Shown in pieces: positions 8,372 through 17,583 of a stretch of DNA of 64,000 nt. The notes beneath the pieces were generated by a model. That model did not search any database, had not been told where the DNA came from, and was given only the letters and a program-made list of their open reading frames with translations. This DNA is from Microvirga puerhi (lineage in GTDB: Bacteria; Pseudomonadota; Alphaproteobacteria; Rhizobiales; Beijerinckiaceae): assembly GCF_020089865.1 (NCBI RefSeq), contig NZ_JAIRBM010000015.1:1-64000 (forward strand), in the 5' to 3' direction. Position numbers and translations under genes: made by a program. Positions within the stretch are counted from its first letter, which is position 1. Every line of letters begins with the position of its first letter.

Positions 8372-11239
8372 ATGGCCAATGGAATTTGCGACATCTGCGG
8401 CATTCGTCCAGCGACCGTTCGTGCGGAGGTTGTCAGCAATGGTCAACGTCAAGTCATGGAGCTTTGCGATTTCGACTATCGTCGCCTGGCCCGTCAACAA
8501 CGGTCGAGTTCACCACTTGAGTCCCTCTTCGGACAGCGTGGCAGTTTGTTCGACGACTTCTTCAATGAGGGCTTCTTCGGCGAGAACCCACCGGCACACG
8601 CCAGGGGCGATGGAGAGGAAACTCCAGAGGCCGGTGGCCGCGGCGCCTCCATTCCGATCGGACCAGGACGAGGGCGGTCCAGGGGTCGGAATACCGTCAG
8701 CGGAGCCGAGCGTCTCTCAGAGCATGCCGAAGAGATCCTTCAGGCGGCTGCCCGACGGGCAGCGGATTTCGGACGTCACGAGGTCGACACGGAACATCTC
8801 CTGCTTGCCCTGACCGAAAGCGACGTCGTCCGCACCATTCTCGATCAGTTCAAAGTATCCCTTGACGATCTGCGCAACCAAATCGTGAAAGAAAGTCCGC
8901 ACGGCGAAGCGGAAGTACAGGAAGGGGGCGAGATCGGCGTTTCCCCACGCATGAAGGATGCTCTATCCCGTGCCTTCCGAGCCTCCGCAGAACTTGGACA
9001 CTCCTATGTTGGCCCAGAACATCTTCTCATTGGGCTTGCCGAAGAAGGTGAAGGTTTGGCCGCTGACATACTGCGCCGCTATGGTCTCACACCGCAAGCG
9101 ATCCGCCAGCAGATTACCAAGGTTGTCGGCCGTGGCGCCGAGGAAGGAAGAGTCGAGACCCCGACGAACACCCCCAACCTCGATAAGCATTCTCGCGATC
9201 TGACCCAACTTGCCCGTGACGGCAAGCTCGATCCTGTCATCGGACGCGCCCAGGAAATCGAGACAACCATCGAAGTTCTGGCCCGACGCAAGAAGAACAA
9301 TCCGGTCCTCATCGGCGAACCGGGCGTCGGCAAGACCGCGATCGTCGAGGGCCTGGCCCAGCGCATCGTCTCCGGCGAAGTCCCCGAAGCCTTGCGTGAC
9401 AAGCGCCTGGTCGAGCTTTCGATCAACTCCATGGTCGCGGGCTCCAAGTACCGGGGCGAGTTTGAAGAGCGTGTCCAGCAGATCTTGAAGGAGGTCACAG
9501 AGCGTGAGGACGACCTGATCCTGTTCATCGACGAGGTCCATACCATCGTCGGAGCAGGCCAAGGTGGCGGCGAAGGTGGGCTCGACATCGCCAATGTTTT
9601 CAAACCGGCGCTTGCCCGGGGCGAACTCAACCTGATCGGTGCGACGACCCTCAATGAATATCAGAAGCATATCGAGAAGGACGCTGCCCTGGAGCGCCGC
9701 TTCCAGCCCGTCTTCGTGCCGGAGCCGACCGTCGCTCAGACCATCATGATCCTGCGCGGTTTGCGCGATACACTCGAAGCTCACCACAAGGTTGCAATCA
9801 CGGACGAGGCCATCATCGCAGCAGCAGAGCTATCCGATCGCTATATTACCGGACGCTTCCTCCCGGATAAGGCCATCGATCTCATTGACCAGGCAGCAGC
9901 ACGGGTGAAGATCTCAGCCACAGCTCGTCCGGTGGACGTGCAGGAACTCGAAGCGGAGGTCCGCCAGCTCAAGCGTGAGCAGGACTATGCGGCATCGCGC
10001 AAACAGTTTGACCGTGCATCGGAGATCCAGGCACAGCACGATGCTCGGAACAAGGAACTTCAGGACGCGACTGAGCACTGGAGGCGCGAGCGCGGTTCGG
10101 CATCGGCGGAGGTCCGCACCGAGCAAATCGCACAGGTCGTTTCCAAACTCACCGGCGTCCCTGTCAACGAATTGACGACCGAGGAGCGTCAGCGCCTCGT
10201 CGAGATGGAGAAGCGCCTCCACAAACGCGTCATCGGCCAGGATGAAGCAGTGATCGCAGTGAGCGACGCGGTGCGCTTGGCTCGTGCTGGCCTGCGTGAG
10301 GGACGTCGCCCCATCGCAACTTTCCTGTTCCTCGGACCAACGGGCGTCGGCAAGACCGAGCTCGCAAAGGCCCTGGCCGAAACAGTCTTCGGCGACGAAG
10401 ACGCGATGGTTCGGATCGACATGTCGGAATATATGGAACGCCATGCGGTGGCTCGTCTGATCGGTGCACCTCCCGGCTATGTTGGCTACGAGGAGGGCGG
10501 CCAATTAACGGAACGCGTAAGGCGGCGTCCCTATTCGGTTGTGCTTCTCGATGAGATCGAGAAGGCACATCCTGATGTATACAACGTCCTGCTTCAGGTA
10601 TTCGACGACGGGCGGCTCACGGACGGCAAAGGAAGAGTCGTCGACTTCACCAACACGATCATGATCGCCACGTCGAACCTCGGATCGGACATCATCCAGC
10701 GACACCTCAGTATCCGTGGGACGGCAGAGGAGGATCAAGCCACGCTCAAGCGGGAGCTGATGGACGTTCTGCGTGTTCACTTCCGACCGGAGTTCATCAA
10801 TCGTATCGATGAAATCATCGTCTTCCATGCGCTCGGGCGGAGTGAGATCCGTGCGATCGTCGAGCTTCAGCTCGATCGCGTGAAGCGCTCCGCTCATGGT
10901 CAGGACGTCGAGCTTCTTATTGACAACAGTCTCGTCGACCATCTCGCAGCGGCGGGCTTTCGGCCGGAATACGGAGCTCGTGAGCTCCGCCGCCTGATCC
11001 GCTCGGAGCTGGAGACGCAGCTTGCCCGCGCGATGCTGGCGAATGAGATTCAGGAAGGAGACAAAGTTCTCGCGCTCTGGGACAGCGAGCAGCAGAAGGT
11101 GGTTCTGGAGCCTCAACCCAAAGCGGAGGGTGCGAAGGAAACCAAGAACCAAGGCATAGACGAGCGTCGCAATGCCGTCGAAGTGCATCGTGAGGCTCAA
11201 GGCGGATCCGAGAAGGAGAACAGAACCGCAGCCCAATGA
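8372..11239 (+). CDS. clpK: ClpK/ClpG-type AAA+ disaggregase
   Basis: This 955-residue protein matches the layout of ClpK/ClpG stand-alone disaggregases, which dissolve heat-aggregated proteins. An extra N-terminal domain carries CDIC (Cys6, Cys9) and Cys32. Next come a Gly/Arg linker (about 70-110), a Clp-N double repeat (about 112-255), NBD1 with Walker A GEPGVGKT (315-322) and Walker B LILFIDEVH (382-390), a short coiled-coil middle domain (about 520-575), and NBD2 with Walker A GPTGVGKT (655-662). A charged C-terminal extension runs from about 915. No IGF/IGL-type ClpP loop is visible in NBD2, so it probably acts without ClpP. The fourth zinc-site position appears to be Asp35 where I expect His. 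The next gene is degP-like. Confidence 0.9.
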   Translation: MANGICDICGIRPATVRAEVVSNGQRQVMELCDFDYRRLARQQRSSSPLESLFGQRGSLFDDFFNEGFFGENPPAHARGDGEETPEAGGRGASIPIGPGRGRSRGRNTVSGAERLSEHAEEILQAAARRAADFGRHEVDTEHLLLALTESDVVRTILDQFKVSLDDLRNQIVKESPHGEAEVQEGGEIGVSPRMKDALSRAFRASAELGHSYVGPEHLLIGLAEEGEGLAADILRRYGLTPQAIRQQITKVVGRGAEEGRVETPTNTPNLDKHSRDLTQLARDGKLDPVIGRAQEIETTIEVLARRKKNNPVLIGEPGVGKTAIVEGLAQRIVSGEVPEALRDKRLVELSINSMVAGSKYRGEFEERVQQILKEVTEREDDLILFIDEVHTIVGAGQGGGEGGLDIANVFKPALARGELNLIGATTLNEYQKHIEKDAALERRFQPVFVPEPTVAQTIMILRGLRDTLEAHHKVAITDEAIIAAAELSDRYITGRFLPDKAIDLIDQAAARVKISATARPVDVQELEAEVRQLKREQDYAASRKQFDRASEIQAQHDARNKELQDATEHWRRERGSASAEVRTEQIAQVVSKLTGVPVNELTTEERQRLVEMEKRLHKRVIGQDEAVIAVSDAVRLARAGLREGRRPIATFLFLGPTGVGKTELAKALAETVFGDEDAMVRIDMSEYMERHAVARLIGAPPGYVGYEEGGQLTERVRRRPYSVVLLDEIEKAHPDVYNVLLQVFDDGRLTDGKGRVVDFTNTIMIATSNLGSDIIQRHLSIRGTAEEDQATLKRELMDVLRVHFRPEFINRIDEIIVFHALGRSEIRAIVELQLDRVKRSAHGQDVELLIDNSLVDHLAAAGFRPEYGARELRRLIRSELETQLARAMLANEIQEGDKVLALWDSEQQKVVLEPQPKAEGAKETKNQGIDERRNAVEVHREAQGGSEKENRTAAQ

Positions 11240-11369
11240 TTTTATAAGAGTGCGGGCGCTCGAGGCCAGGGAAAGCGACTTATGCCACGCGGCAGCGGTC
11301 CTCCAACCTCAAACTCGCAGGATCTCGTGTTTCGATATTGCTGCAGGCCACTCCGATAGGGAGATTTCG

Positions 11370-12800
11370 ATGACGCAACATAGCGGATTGATTATACGCA
11401 AGCAGATCCAAGCACTTGGACCGACCCTGGCTCTTCTGACACTCTTGGCTGCTCCCCCTGTCCTCGCCCAGCAGCCGCCAGATTTCACAACCATCGTACG
11501 CCAGAAAATGCCTGCGGTCGTCGCAGTTACCACGAAGCAGCATATTGAAGAACAGCAGTCGCAGTCCGTTCCGGATGCCTCGCCATTTCCCGACTTCTTT
11601 CGTCGCTATTTCAATGAGCCGTCAGCTCCTAGCCAGCCGCAGCTTCGTCAGGCGTTGGGCTCGGGTTTCGTGATCAGCAAGGATGGTTATCTCGTCACGA
11701 ACAACCATGTCGTGGAGGGCGCAGAGGAAATCCAAGTCGTCTTTGGTGGCAAGACCTCCGTCGCTGCCAAACTCGTTGGTCACGATCCAGCCACGGATAT
11801 CGCGGTACTGAAGCTTGATCCACGTCCAGACCTGGTCGTCGCGACATGGGGGAATTCGGACCTGGCAGAACCAGGATCCTGGGCCATCGCAATCGGTAGC
11901 CCTTACGGCCTCGGTGGCACTGTTACAGTCGGTGTCGTCTCGGCGCGATCGCGGGATATTCAGTCAGGTCCCTATGACGACTACATCCAGACAGACGCCG
12001 CGATCAATCGCGGCAACTCTGGCGGACCGCTGTTCAATGCGAATGGCGAGGTCATCGGCGTCAACACCGCCATCTTTTCTCCGGTGGGTGCGAATATTGG
12101 CATTGGCTTCGCTGTTCCGTCGAATACTGCCCAGGCCATTGCCGAACAGCTCATTCGAACCGGGCGGGTGGAGCGGGGTTATGTCGGCCTTCGCCTTCAG
12201 AATATGACTGCAGCCATCGCTCAGGCGCTAGGACGCCCGGATGACAAGGGTGCGCTCGTCGCCTCGGTGGAACCTGGCGGTCCCTCCGAAAAAGCCGGCA
12301 TCAAGACGGGTGATATTATCGTTCGCATCGACAACAACGCCATCGAAGGGCCTCAGGACCTATCTCGCGCCGTGGCACGTGTGAAACCAGGGACACAGAC
12401 CCGTCTCACCGTGATCCGTGGTGGAAACACCCAGGAAGTCACTGTCGCGGTTGGTGAACGCCCGGACGAAGGGGAATCTCGGACCGGCGCGCAGCAGATT
12501 CCGGAAACCGGAGGAAAACGATTAGGTGTGGCGCTCGCTCCGATTGACGAGGCAGCGCGTCAAAAGCTGGGCCCCGACGCTACGGGCCTTATCGTTCAGC
12601 GTGTGGAACCTGACAGCCCAGCCGCAGACACCGGAATTCGCTCCGGTGACGTGATCGTTTCGGCGAATAACCGTGATGTCAAACGAGCGGCTGACCTAAG
12701 CGAGGAATGGAACCGCGCGCAGCAAGAGAAGAAGCCTCTTCTGCTACGCATCAATCGCGACGGCCAGTATCTCTTCGTCGCCGTTACGGCCCAGTCATGA
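11370..12800 (+). CDS. degP: periplasmic serine protease, DegP/HtrA (Do) family
   Basis: This 476-residue protein has a signal peptide (about 1-33, ending VLAQ) and a trypsin-like domain with the triad His113 (TNNHVV), Asp143 (ATDIAVL) and Ser217 (GNSGGP). Two PDZ domains follow (about 270-362 and 385-474). Do-type enzymes degrade or chaperone misfolded envelope proteins. The frame is open upstream into the clpK end, but ATG 11370, after a GGGAG site and before the signal peptide, is the clear start. The 130-base gap from clpK suggests co-transcription or a shared stress promoter. clpK plus degP is also the pairing seen in transmissible stress-tolerance loci. Confidence 0.93.
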   Translation: MTQHSGLIIRKQIQALGPTLALLTLLAAPPVLAQQPPDFTTIVRQKMPAVVAVTTKQHIEEQQSQSVPDASPFPDFFRRYFNEPSAPSQPQLRQALGSGFVISKDGYLVTNNHVVEGAEEIQVVFGGKTSVAAKLVGHDPATDIAVLKLDPRPDLVVATWGNSDLAEPGSWAIAIGSPYGLGGTVTVGVVSARSRDIQSGPYDDYIQTDAAINRGNSGGPLFNANGEVIGVNTAIFSPVGANIGIGFAVPSNTAQAIAEQLIRTGRVERGYVGLRLQNMTAAIAQALGRPDDKGALVASVEPGGPSEKAGIKTGDIIVRIDNNAIEGPQDLSRAVARVKPGTQTRLTVIRGGNTQEVTVAVGERPDEGESRTGAQQIPETGGKRLGVALAPIDEAARQKLGPDATGLIVQRVEPDSPAADTGIRSGDVIVSANNRDVKRAADLSEEWNRAQQEKKPLLLRINRDGQYLFVAVTAQS

Positions 12801-13024
12801 CGCAAAGAGGGCAAACATAGCCCGAATCGCCTGGTAGCCGACCGCTCCGCAGCGACGTGCAAAGACGCGGCAAACCCAGCCTTGCGTTTGCCGCACTTCG
12901 GCAACTTTGCGTTGAAACGAAGCGACGCGACCTTGTACTCAAGCTTCTGCCATCCCATGTCCGGCCAGCCTCATAGCATTTCCCGCCCAATCATCACCTT
13001 TTCTTCCAAAACCTCCGAAAGACC

Positions 13025-13588
13025 ATGGATCAAACTCGCGAGAAGCCCCCGGCTGCATATCCGACTGCCCTTAGGCCCCTCCCCGCGCTTATTTTCAGCT
13101 CTCGCTGGCTGCAGCTGCCCCTTTATATCGGGCTCATCGTGGCGCAATGCGTTTACGTATTCCTTTTCCTCAAGGAGCTGGTCCACCTCGTTCTGCACGC
13201 TGGCGACTTCTCTGAAATGCAGATCATGCTCGTCGTGCTTGGACTTATCGACGTCGTGATGATCTCGAATCTCTTGGTCATGGTCATCGTCGGCGGCTAT
13301 GAGACGTTCGTCTCGCGCCTCAACCTCGAAGGTCATCCGGATCAGCCCGAGTGGCTGAGCCATGTCAATGCCGGCATCCTCAAGGTCAAGCTCGCCATGG
13401 CCATCATCGGTATTTCGTCGATCCATCTCCTCCGAACCTTCATCGAAGCGGGATTTGTGGGAACGGCGAAGAGCACCTACACAGAGACCGGTATCATCCT
13501 TCAGACCGTGATTCACTCGGTCTTCATCCTCTCAGCGATCGGCATCGCCTTTGTGGACCGGATGTCTTCGCAAAGCGAAGGGCACTAG
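13025..13588 (+). CDS. YqhA/UPF0114 family membrane protein
   Basis: This 187-residue inner-membrane protein matches E. coli YqhA across its length. SSRWLQLPLYIGL starts the first helix, and the conserved GLIDVVMISNLLVMVIVGGYE and ISSIHLLRTFIEA blocks are both visible. About four membrane helices are predicted (roughly 30-52, 68-95, 120-142 and 160-180). The biochemical role of the family is not established. It follows degP by 224 bases on the same strand, so it probably belongs to the same stress block. Confidence 0.88.
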   Translation: MDQTREKPPAAYPTALRPLPALIFSSRWLQLPLYIGLIVAQCVYVFLFLKELVHLVLHAGDFSEMQIMLVVLGLIDVVMISNLLVMVIVGGYETFVSRLNLEGHPDQPEWLSHVNAGILKVKLAMAIIGISSIHLLRTFIEAGFVGTAKSTYTETGIILQTVIHSVFILSAIGIAFVDRMSSQSEGH

Positions 13589-13781
13589 CTCACCTGGGAA
13601 AAGCGAAAGGCTTTTTCCCATCAGGCGGCTCATCGCTAAAGAGAGTTCCCGCAAGGGGACGCCTTGGGCTACACCGCAGGACTTCTACCTTAGTCGAAGC
13701 CGAGTTCCATGCCCCGACGAGGAAAGGCTCACGTCAGGTTCGCACATCATAAGTTCGTTGAGACAGCAATAGGATCGACGC

Positions 13782-14039
13782 ATGCGTCAGGGAACGACTG
13801 AACGTCGCATGAGCCCGCGATTTCCAACGCGACTTGAGGGCAGAATTTCCTGTAAGAACGGCCCCTCGATTGTGGACTGCATTGTACGAGACTTATCGGA
13901 AACCGGTGTTCGCATCGTCCTCTCAGAAGTCGGAGAAATCCCGCTGGAGTTCGATCTCGAAATTCCGGACCAGGAAGCTATCGCGTCTGTAAGGTTGGTT
14001 TGGACCAGCGGGACCGAGCTTGGAGGCATGTTCGTTTGA
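13782..14039 (+). CDS. PilZ domain protein
   Basis: This 85-residue protein consists only of a PilZ domain. It has the N-terminal RRMSPRF (RxxxR) motif and the DLSETGVRI (D/NxSxxG) motif that together bind cyclic di-GMP, followed by alternating strands. Single-domain PilZ proteins act as c-di-GMP effectors controlling motility, surface polysaccharide or secretion. It is the last plus-strand gene of the stress block and converges on kup; a 10-bp dyad lies between them. Confidence 0.85.
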   Translation: MRQGTTERRMSPRFPTRLEGRISCKNGPSIVDCIVRDLSETGVRIVLSEVGEIPLEFDLEIPDQEAIASVRLVWTSGTELGGMFV

Positions 14040-14044
14040 TTATC

Positions 14045-14080
14045 CATCTAAGGCCGCGAGTATGCTTGCCGCCTTAGATG
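14045..14080. repeat. inverted repeat between convergent PilZ and kup genes
   Basis: Perfect 10-bp arms CATCTAAGGC / GCCTTAGATG are separated by 16 bases, placed between two convergent stop codons. No T-tract follows on either strand, so if it terminates transcription it is not a classical intrinsic terminator. Confidence 0.5.
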
Positions 14081-14101
14081 CCTCGGCGTAGCGGGACTGT
14101 C

Positions 14102-16012
14102 TCAAATTTCAATCTCCGTGCCGACCTCCACCACCTGCCGCGCCGGAATCTGGAAGTAGGCTGCTGATCGCTCGGCATTGCGCTGCATGAATGCGAAAAG
14201 CGCTTCCCGCCACACTGCCATTCCACGCACATGTTCGGTCGGGATAATGGTTTCCCGCCCAATGTAATAGGAGAGGCTGTCCGGCTCGATGCCCGTAAGG
14301 TGGCCGCGTTCGATTGCGAGACGCACACCGTCCGGAATGCATGGTGTCTCCATGAATCCATAGCGCAGGACGACGCGACTGACATTCGGCGCGATTTGAA
14401 TGATTTCGACGCGATGCTCGTCCGACACCCGCGGAATTTCCTCCGACCGTGCGGTCACCAGCAATAAGCGCTCATGCAGAGCATGATTGTGCCTGACGAA
14501 ATTCGTCAGCGGGAGCGGAATGCCGTGTGTCGATGCAGTGAGATAGATGGCCGTTCCTGGAAGGCAGATCGGGGGATTCCGTCCCAATGCGGCAAGGAAT
14601 TCCGCCTCGGGCTGGCGCATATGGGCGCGAGCGCGCTGAACAAGATGCTGTCCCTTGCGCCATGTCAGCATCAGGAACGCGACCGCGGTGGCAAGAAGCA
14701 GCGGGAACCATCCGCCGTCGAGGAACTTCGTCGCATTCGCGGCAAAGAACGTTAGATCGATAAGCAGGAAGAATCCGTTGACAGCTACGACAAGCAGCGG
14801 ATTGTAACCCCATCTCAGAGCGATCATGGCAGCCAACAGGGTGGTAATGGCCATCAGCATGGACACGGCGATGCCATATGCGCCGGCGAGAGCATCGGAA
14901 GATCGGAACAGGAATACAGCGCCGAGCGTGGCAGCGGCGAGCAGCCAATTCACCGCCGGCACATAGATCTGACCGATTTCATGGCTTGCCGTATGCTGGA
15001 TATGGAGCCCGGGGCAAAGTCCGAGCTGAATTGCCTGTTGGGTCAGAGAAAATGCTCCCGAGATGATCGCCTGAGAGGCAATCACCGTTGCTACTGTTGC
15101 AAAAGCGACCAGCGGATAATGGGCCCAGTCCGGCGCGAGCTGGTAGAACGGATTGTCGCTGAATTCAGGATGCGTGACGAGCAGCGCCGCTTGCCCGAAA
15201 TAATTGAGCACCAGGCCGGGCAAGGCAATGAAGAACCATGCAAGCCGGATCGGCACCCGGCCGAAATGGCCCATGTCGGCATACATGGCTTCGCCTCCCG
15301 TCACCGCGAGAAACGCTGCGCCGAGAATGGCGAAACTGACGATCGGTCCCGTCGACAACAGGAATTCGAAAGCGACGAGTGGGTTGATGGCGGTCAGGAC
15401 CATGGGAGCAAGCAGAATCCCACGCAGACCGAGCATGGCGAGCACGACAAACCACCCGAGCATTATCGGTCCGAAGATGCCGCCGATGAAACCTGTCCCC
15501 TTTCGCTGCATAAGAAACAGCCCGAGAAGCACGGCGACCGTCAGAGGAAGCACCAGCGGCGCAAGGCTGGGCGCATCGACCTTCAGACCCTCGATAGCGC
15601 TGAGCACGGAAATGGCCGGTGTGATGGCACCATCGCCATAGAGCAGCGCGGCTCCGACAAGCCCTACGATTAATAAAATCGAACGCCATGTACCGGGACG
15701 TGCCCGGCGCGCATGCAGCAAGGCCAGCATGGCGACAATACCGCCTTCACCCCGGTTGTCGGCACGCAAAATCAACACCGCGTATTTCAGGGAAATGATC
15801 AGGATCAGAGACCACAGAATCAGCGACACGACCCCAAGCACGGCATTCGGAGTAATAACACCTCCCTGGCTGGCCGCTCGCGCAGCCTCCTTCAGGGCAT
15901 AAAGTGGGCTGGTGCCGATATCGCCATAGACCACGCCTAGTGCACCGAGCATAGCGGCGGCGGGAATCGCTGTACCGATCCGGGAGGCAGGAAGCGCCGT
16001 CGCCTGCCGCAT
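14102..16012 (-). CDS. kup: Kup family potassium uptake transporter
   Basis: This 636-residue polytopic transporter couples K+ entry to protons. The signature GVVYGDIGTSPLYAL near the N-terminus is diagnostic. About twelve membrane helices follow (including LLYGDGAITPAISVL and GGEAMYADMGHFG), then a cytoplasmic tail of about 150 residues with the PGTAIYLT motif. Length is normal. A GAGAGGGG site precedes ATG 16012. Kup gives K+ uptake independent of Trk/Kdp, useful under osmotic or acid stress. Its neighbourhood with clpK, degP and yqhA suggests a shared stress role; this is inference. Confidence 0.95.
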   Translation of the reverse strand: MRQATALPASRIGTAIPAAAMLGALGVVYGDIGTSPLYALKEAARAASQGGVITPNAVLGVVSLILWSLILIISLKYAVLILRADNRGEGGIVAMLALLHARRARPGTWRSILLIVGLVGAALLYGDGAITPAISVLSAIEGLKVDAPSLAPLVLPLTVAVLLGLFLMQRKGTGFIGGIFGPIMLGWFVVLAMLGLRGILLAPMVLTAINPLVAFEFLLSTGPIVSFAILGAAFLAVTGGEAMYADMGHFGRVPIRLAWFFIALPGLVLNYFGQAALLVTHPEFSDNPFYQLAPDWAHYPLVAFATVATVIASQAIISGAFSLTQQAIQLGLCPGLHIQHTASHEIGQIYVPAVNWLLAAATLGAVFLFRSSDALAGAYGIAVSMLMAITTLLAAMIALRWGYNPLLVVAVNGFFLLIDLTFFAANATKFLDGGWFPLLLATAVAFLMLTWRKGQHLVQRARAHMRQPEAEFLAALGRNPPICLPGTAIYLTASTHGIPLPLTNFVRHNHALHERLLLVTARSEEIPRVSDEHRVEIIQIAPNVSRVVLRYGFMETPCIPDGVRLAIERGHLTGIEPDSLSYYIGRETIIPTEHVRGMAVWREALFAFMQRNAERSAAYFQIPARQVVEVGTEIEI

Positions 16013-16166
16013 GGCCGAGCCCCTCTCAGTCCCGTCCTTCCGGACCTGTGAACGAAAGCTATGCCCAAGCTAAACCGCCAGGCGGACAAGAGTTCCAATA
16101 GGAGGCGTGGATTTCAGGGTCGGTGGACTACGTTCACCACCGCGTCAGGCCGACGCCCTTCAGCAA

Positions 16167-16556
16167 TCATTGTTTCTGTCGTTTCAGGCGGGCGCAGACT
16201 GCCCGAGCGGAGGCACCGGATTCGACATAGCAGTAATCGAGCGTGTTCCTGTTGACGAGGTCGAAGGAGTAAATCCCCTCTTCGTCCGATGCGACGATGA
16301 GCCTGCCCTTGGGCGTAAATGCACCCCAGAGACTTTCCTTGACGTTGCCCTCCGGATTCGACCGGTCGAGATATCCCGTGAACGTCCTCCCGTTTTGCTC
16401 CGTCACCACCAAGGTGGCAGTTCCCTCTTTCCGTCCCTCAACTTTGGCCAGCCGCTCCCTGGGACCGGTCCAAGTTCCAACCAACGAGAATGGCTCTGCG
16501 GCATGCGCAGCACTTCCGAGCAAGAAGACGGCAACGGCGATTATAGCTTTATTCAT
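16167..16556 (-). CDS. exported hypothetical protein
   Basis: This is a 129-residue protein with a clear signal peptide (MNKAIIAVAVFLLGSAAHAAE; cleavage after AHA). The mature part is a small beta-rich domain (LVGTWTGPRERL... GYLDRSNPEG... YSFDLVNRNTLDYCYVE), resembling lipocalin-like or avidin-like single-domain secreted proteins in rhythm, although I cannot name the family. Two Cys near the end could pair. The start is ATG 16556; an in-frame codon 16 residues earlier would bury the signal peptide. It is located upstream of kup on the same strand, about 155 bases away. Confidence 0.7.
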   Translation of the reverse strand: MNKAIIAVAVFLLGSAAHAAEPFSLVGTWTGPRERLAKVEGRKEGTATLVVTEQNGRTFTGYLDRSNPEGNVKESLWGAFTPKGRLIVASDEEGIYSFDLVNRNTLDYCYVESGASARAVCARLKRQKQ

Positions 16557-16932
16557 GATCTTGAACCTTTGGGGCACACAAAACACCCGTGACCCTAAGT
16601 TCATATGAATCTCTTCTCAAGAAGGAACCAGCATCGGCCCTCACGATCACAGAAGAATACTTAACATTTGCCTGTTTGCGCCAAAGTTTTTGAAATATAG
16701 TTTCAGGACGAGCGACCTCATCACAACGTGCGGCCGTGTTGCGCTTCTGCCTGCCTTGATAACTCGGCCCGTCGTCGCATCTGCGTCCGTTATCCAATCT
16801 TGATGCGGTCAGTGTCCCAGCCCGATCTTTCAATCTCGCATTACCTCTCAAGAGAACCGAGCATATTCTCACCGATTTCAAGTGTTAACCGATGGCGACC
16901 GGCAAATTGATTTCAATGTGGGAGATTGAAGT
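16557..16932. other. divergent intergenic gap
   Basis: These 376 bases lie between the minus-strand exported protein and the plus-strand small protein at 16933. No convincing gene, RNA or terminator was seen. The part nearest 16933 ends in a GGGAGATTGAAG ribosome site. Confidence 0.4.
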
Positions 16933-17214
16933 ATGGTGCTTCAACAGGAGAGAAGTTCGGAGGACGTTCTGAAGGCGATCAATAACCTCAAGGCTCAAGC
17001 AGAGGCGCAACAGATTGCTCTGGAAGTCGTCATCTTCAGCATTTGCTCCGAGGTAAAGCTACCACCAGCGAAACTTCTCAGCGATCTTGATGCCGCCTAC
17101 TGTGAACTTGAGCATGGCTTGGTCAAAGGCAGCCAACTTGTCGGAGCATTCTACGATCTGAGGAAACGTCTTCGACACCTTCTCATGCCTGAATCTGAAG
17201 TGGAAACCGGCTAG
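16933..17214 (+). CDS. small hypothetical helical protein
   Basis: This is a 93-residue soluble protein (MVLQQERSSEDVLKAINNLK...) that is almost wholly helical, with two Cys and a basic patch RKRLRHLL near the end. A GGGAGAT site lies at the right distance from the ATG. No family was recognised. It lies between the stress block and the secretion cluster, converging on the LuxR-like gene. Confidence 0.5.
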   Translation: MVLQQERSSEDVLKAINNLKAQAEAQQIALEVVIFSICSEVKLPPAKLLSDLDAAYCELEHGLVKGSQLVGAFYDLRKRLRHLLMPESEVETG

Positions 17215-17583
17215 GCTCGAGGCTTCGGCTTGCAAGGAAGGCATCGATCCAGAGTCACTGAATCTATCCACCCACGCGGGAGATATCGCTTCGAGCTCAG
17301 TGACACGGGCCATGACTGTCTGAAATCACGCGCTGGATATGGACGATTAACGTGCCTCTCGACGAATCCACTTGCTCAGCCCATGGGACATGAACTGTTT
17401 CCGGCAATTCCTCCAGCATCGCTCTGGAGGTAGAGTCCGTGCCATCGGCATCCATCGTCCTACCCTTTCCCCTTCGCGCATACGGAAGGACAACGGACCA
17501 ACTCGGAGGGTGGTGGCTGGCACAAGACAACAACTTCTGAGAAAGGATGGCAGCTTCGGTCCGATTGGTTGCATGCAGCTTTC
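17215..17583. other. gap that contains the out-of-frame tail of the LuxR-like gene
   Basis: On the minus strand, bases just below 17584 encode KQIMRKLHATNRTEAAIL, the expected end of a LuxR-type helix-turn-helix, in the frame next to that of the upstream gene. That frame continues to a stop at 17297. Its last 70 codons do not look protein-like. Confidence 0.6.
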
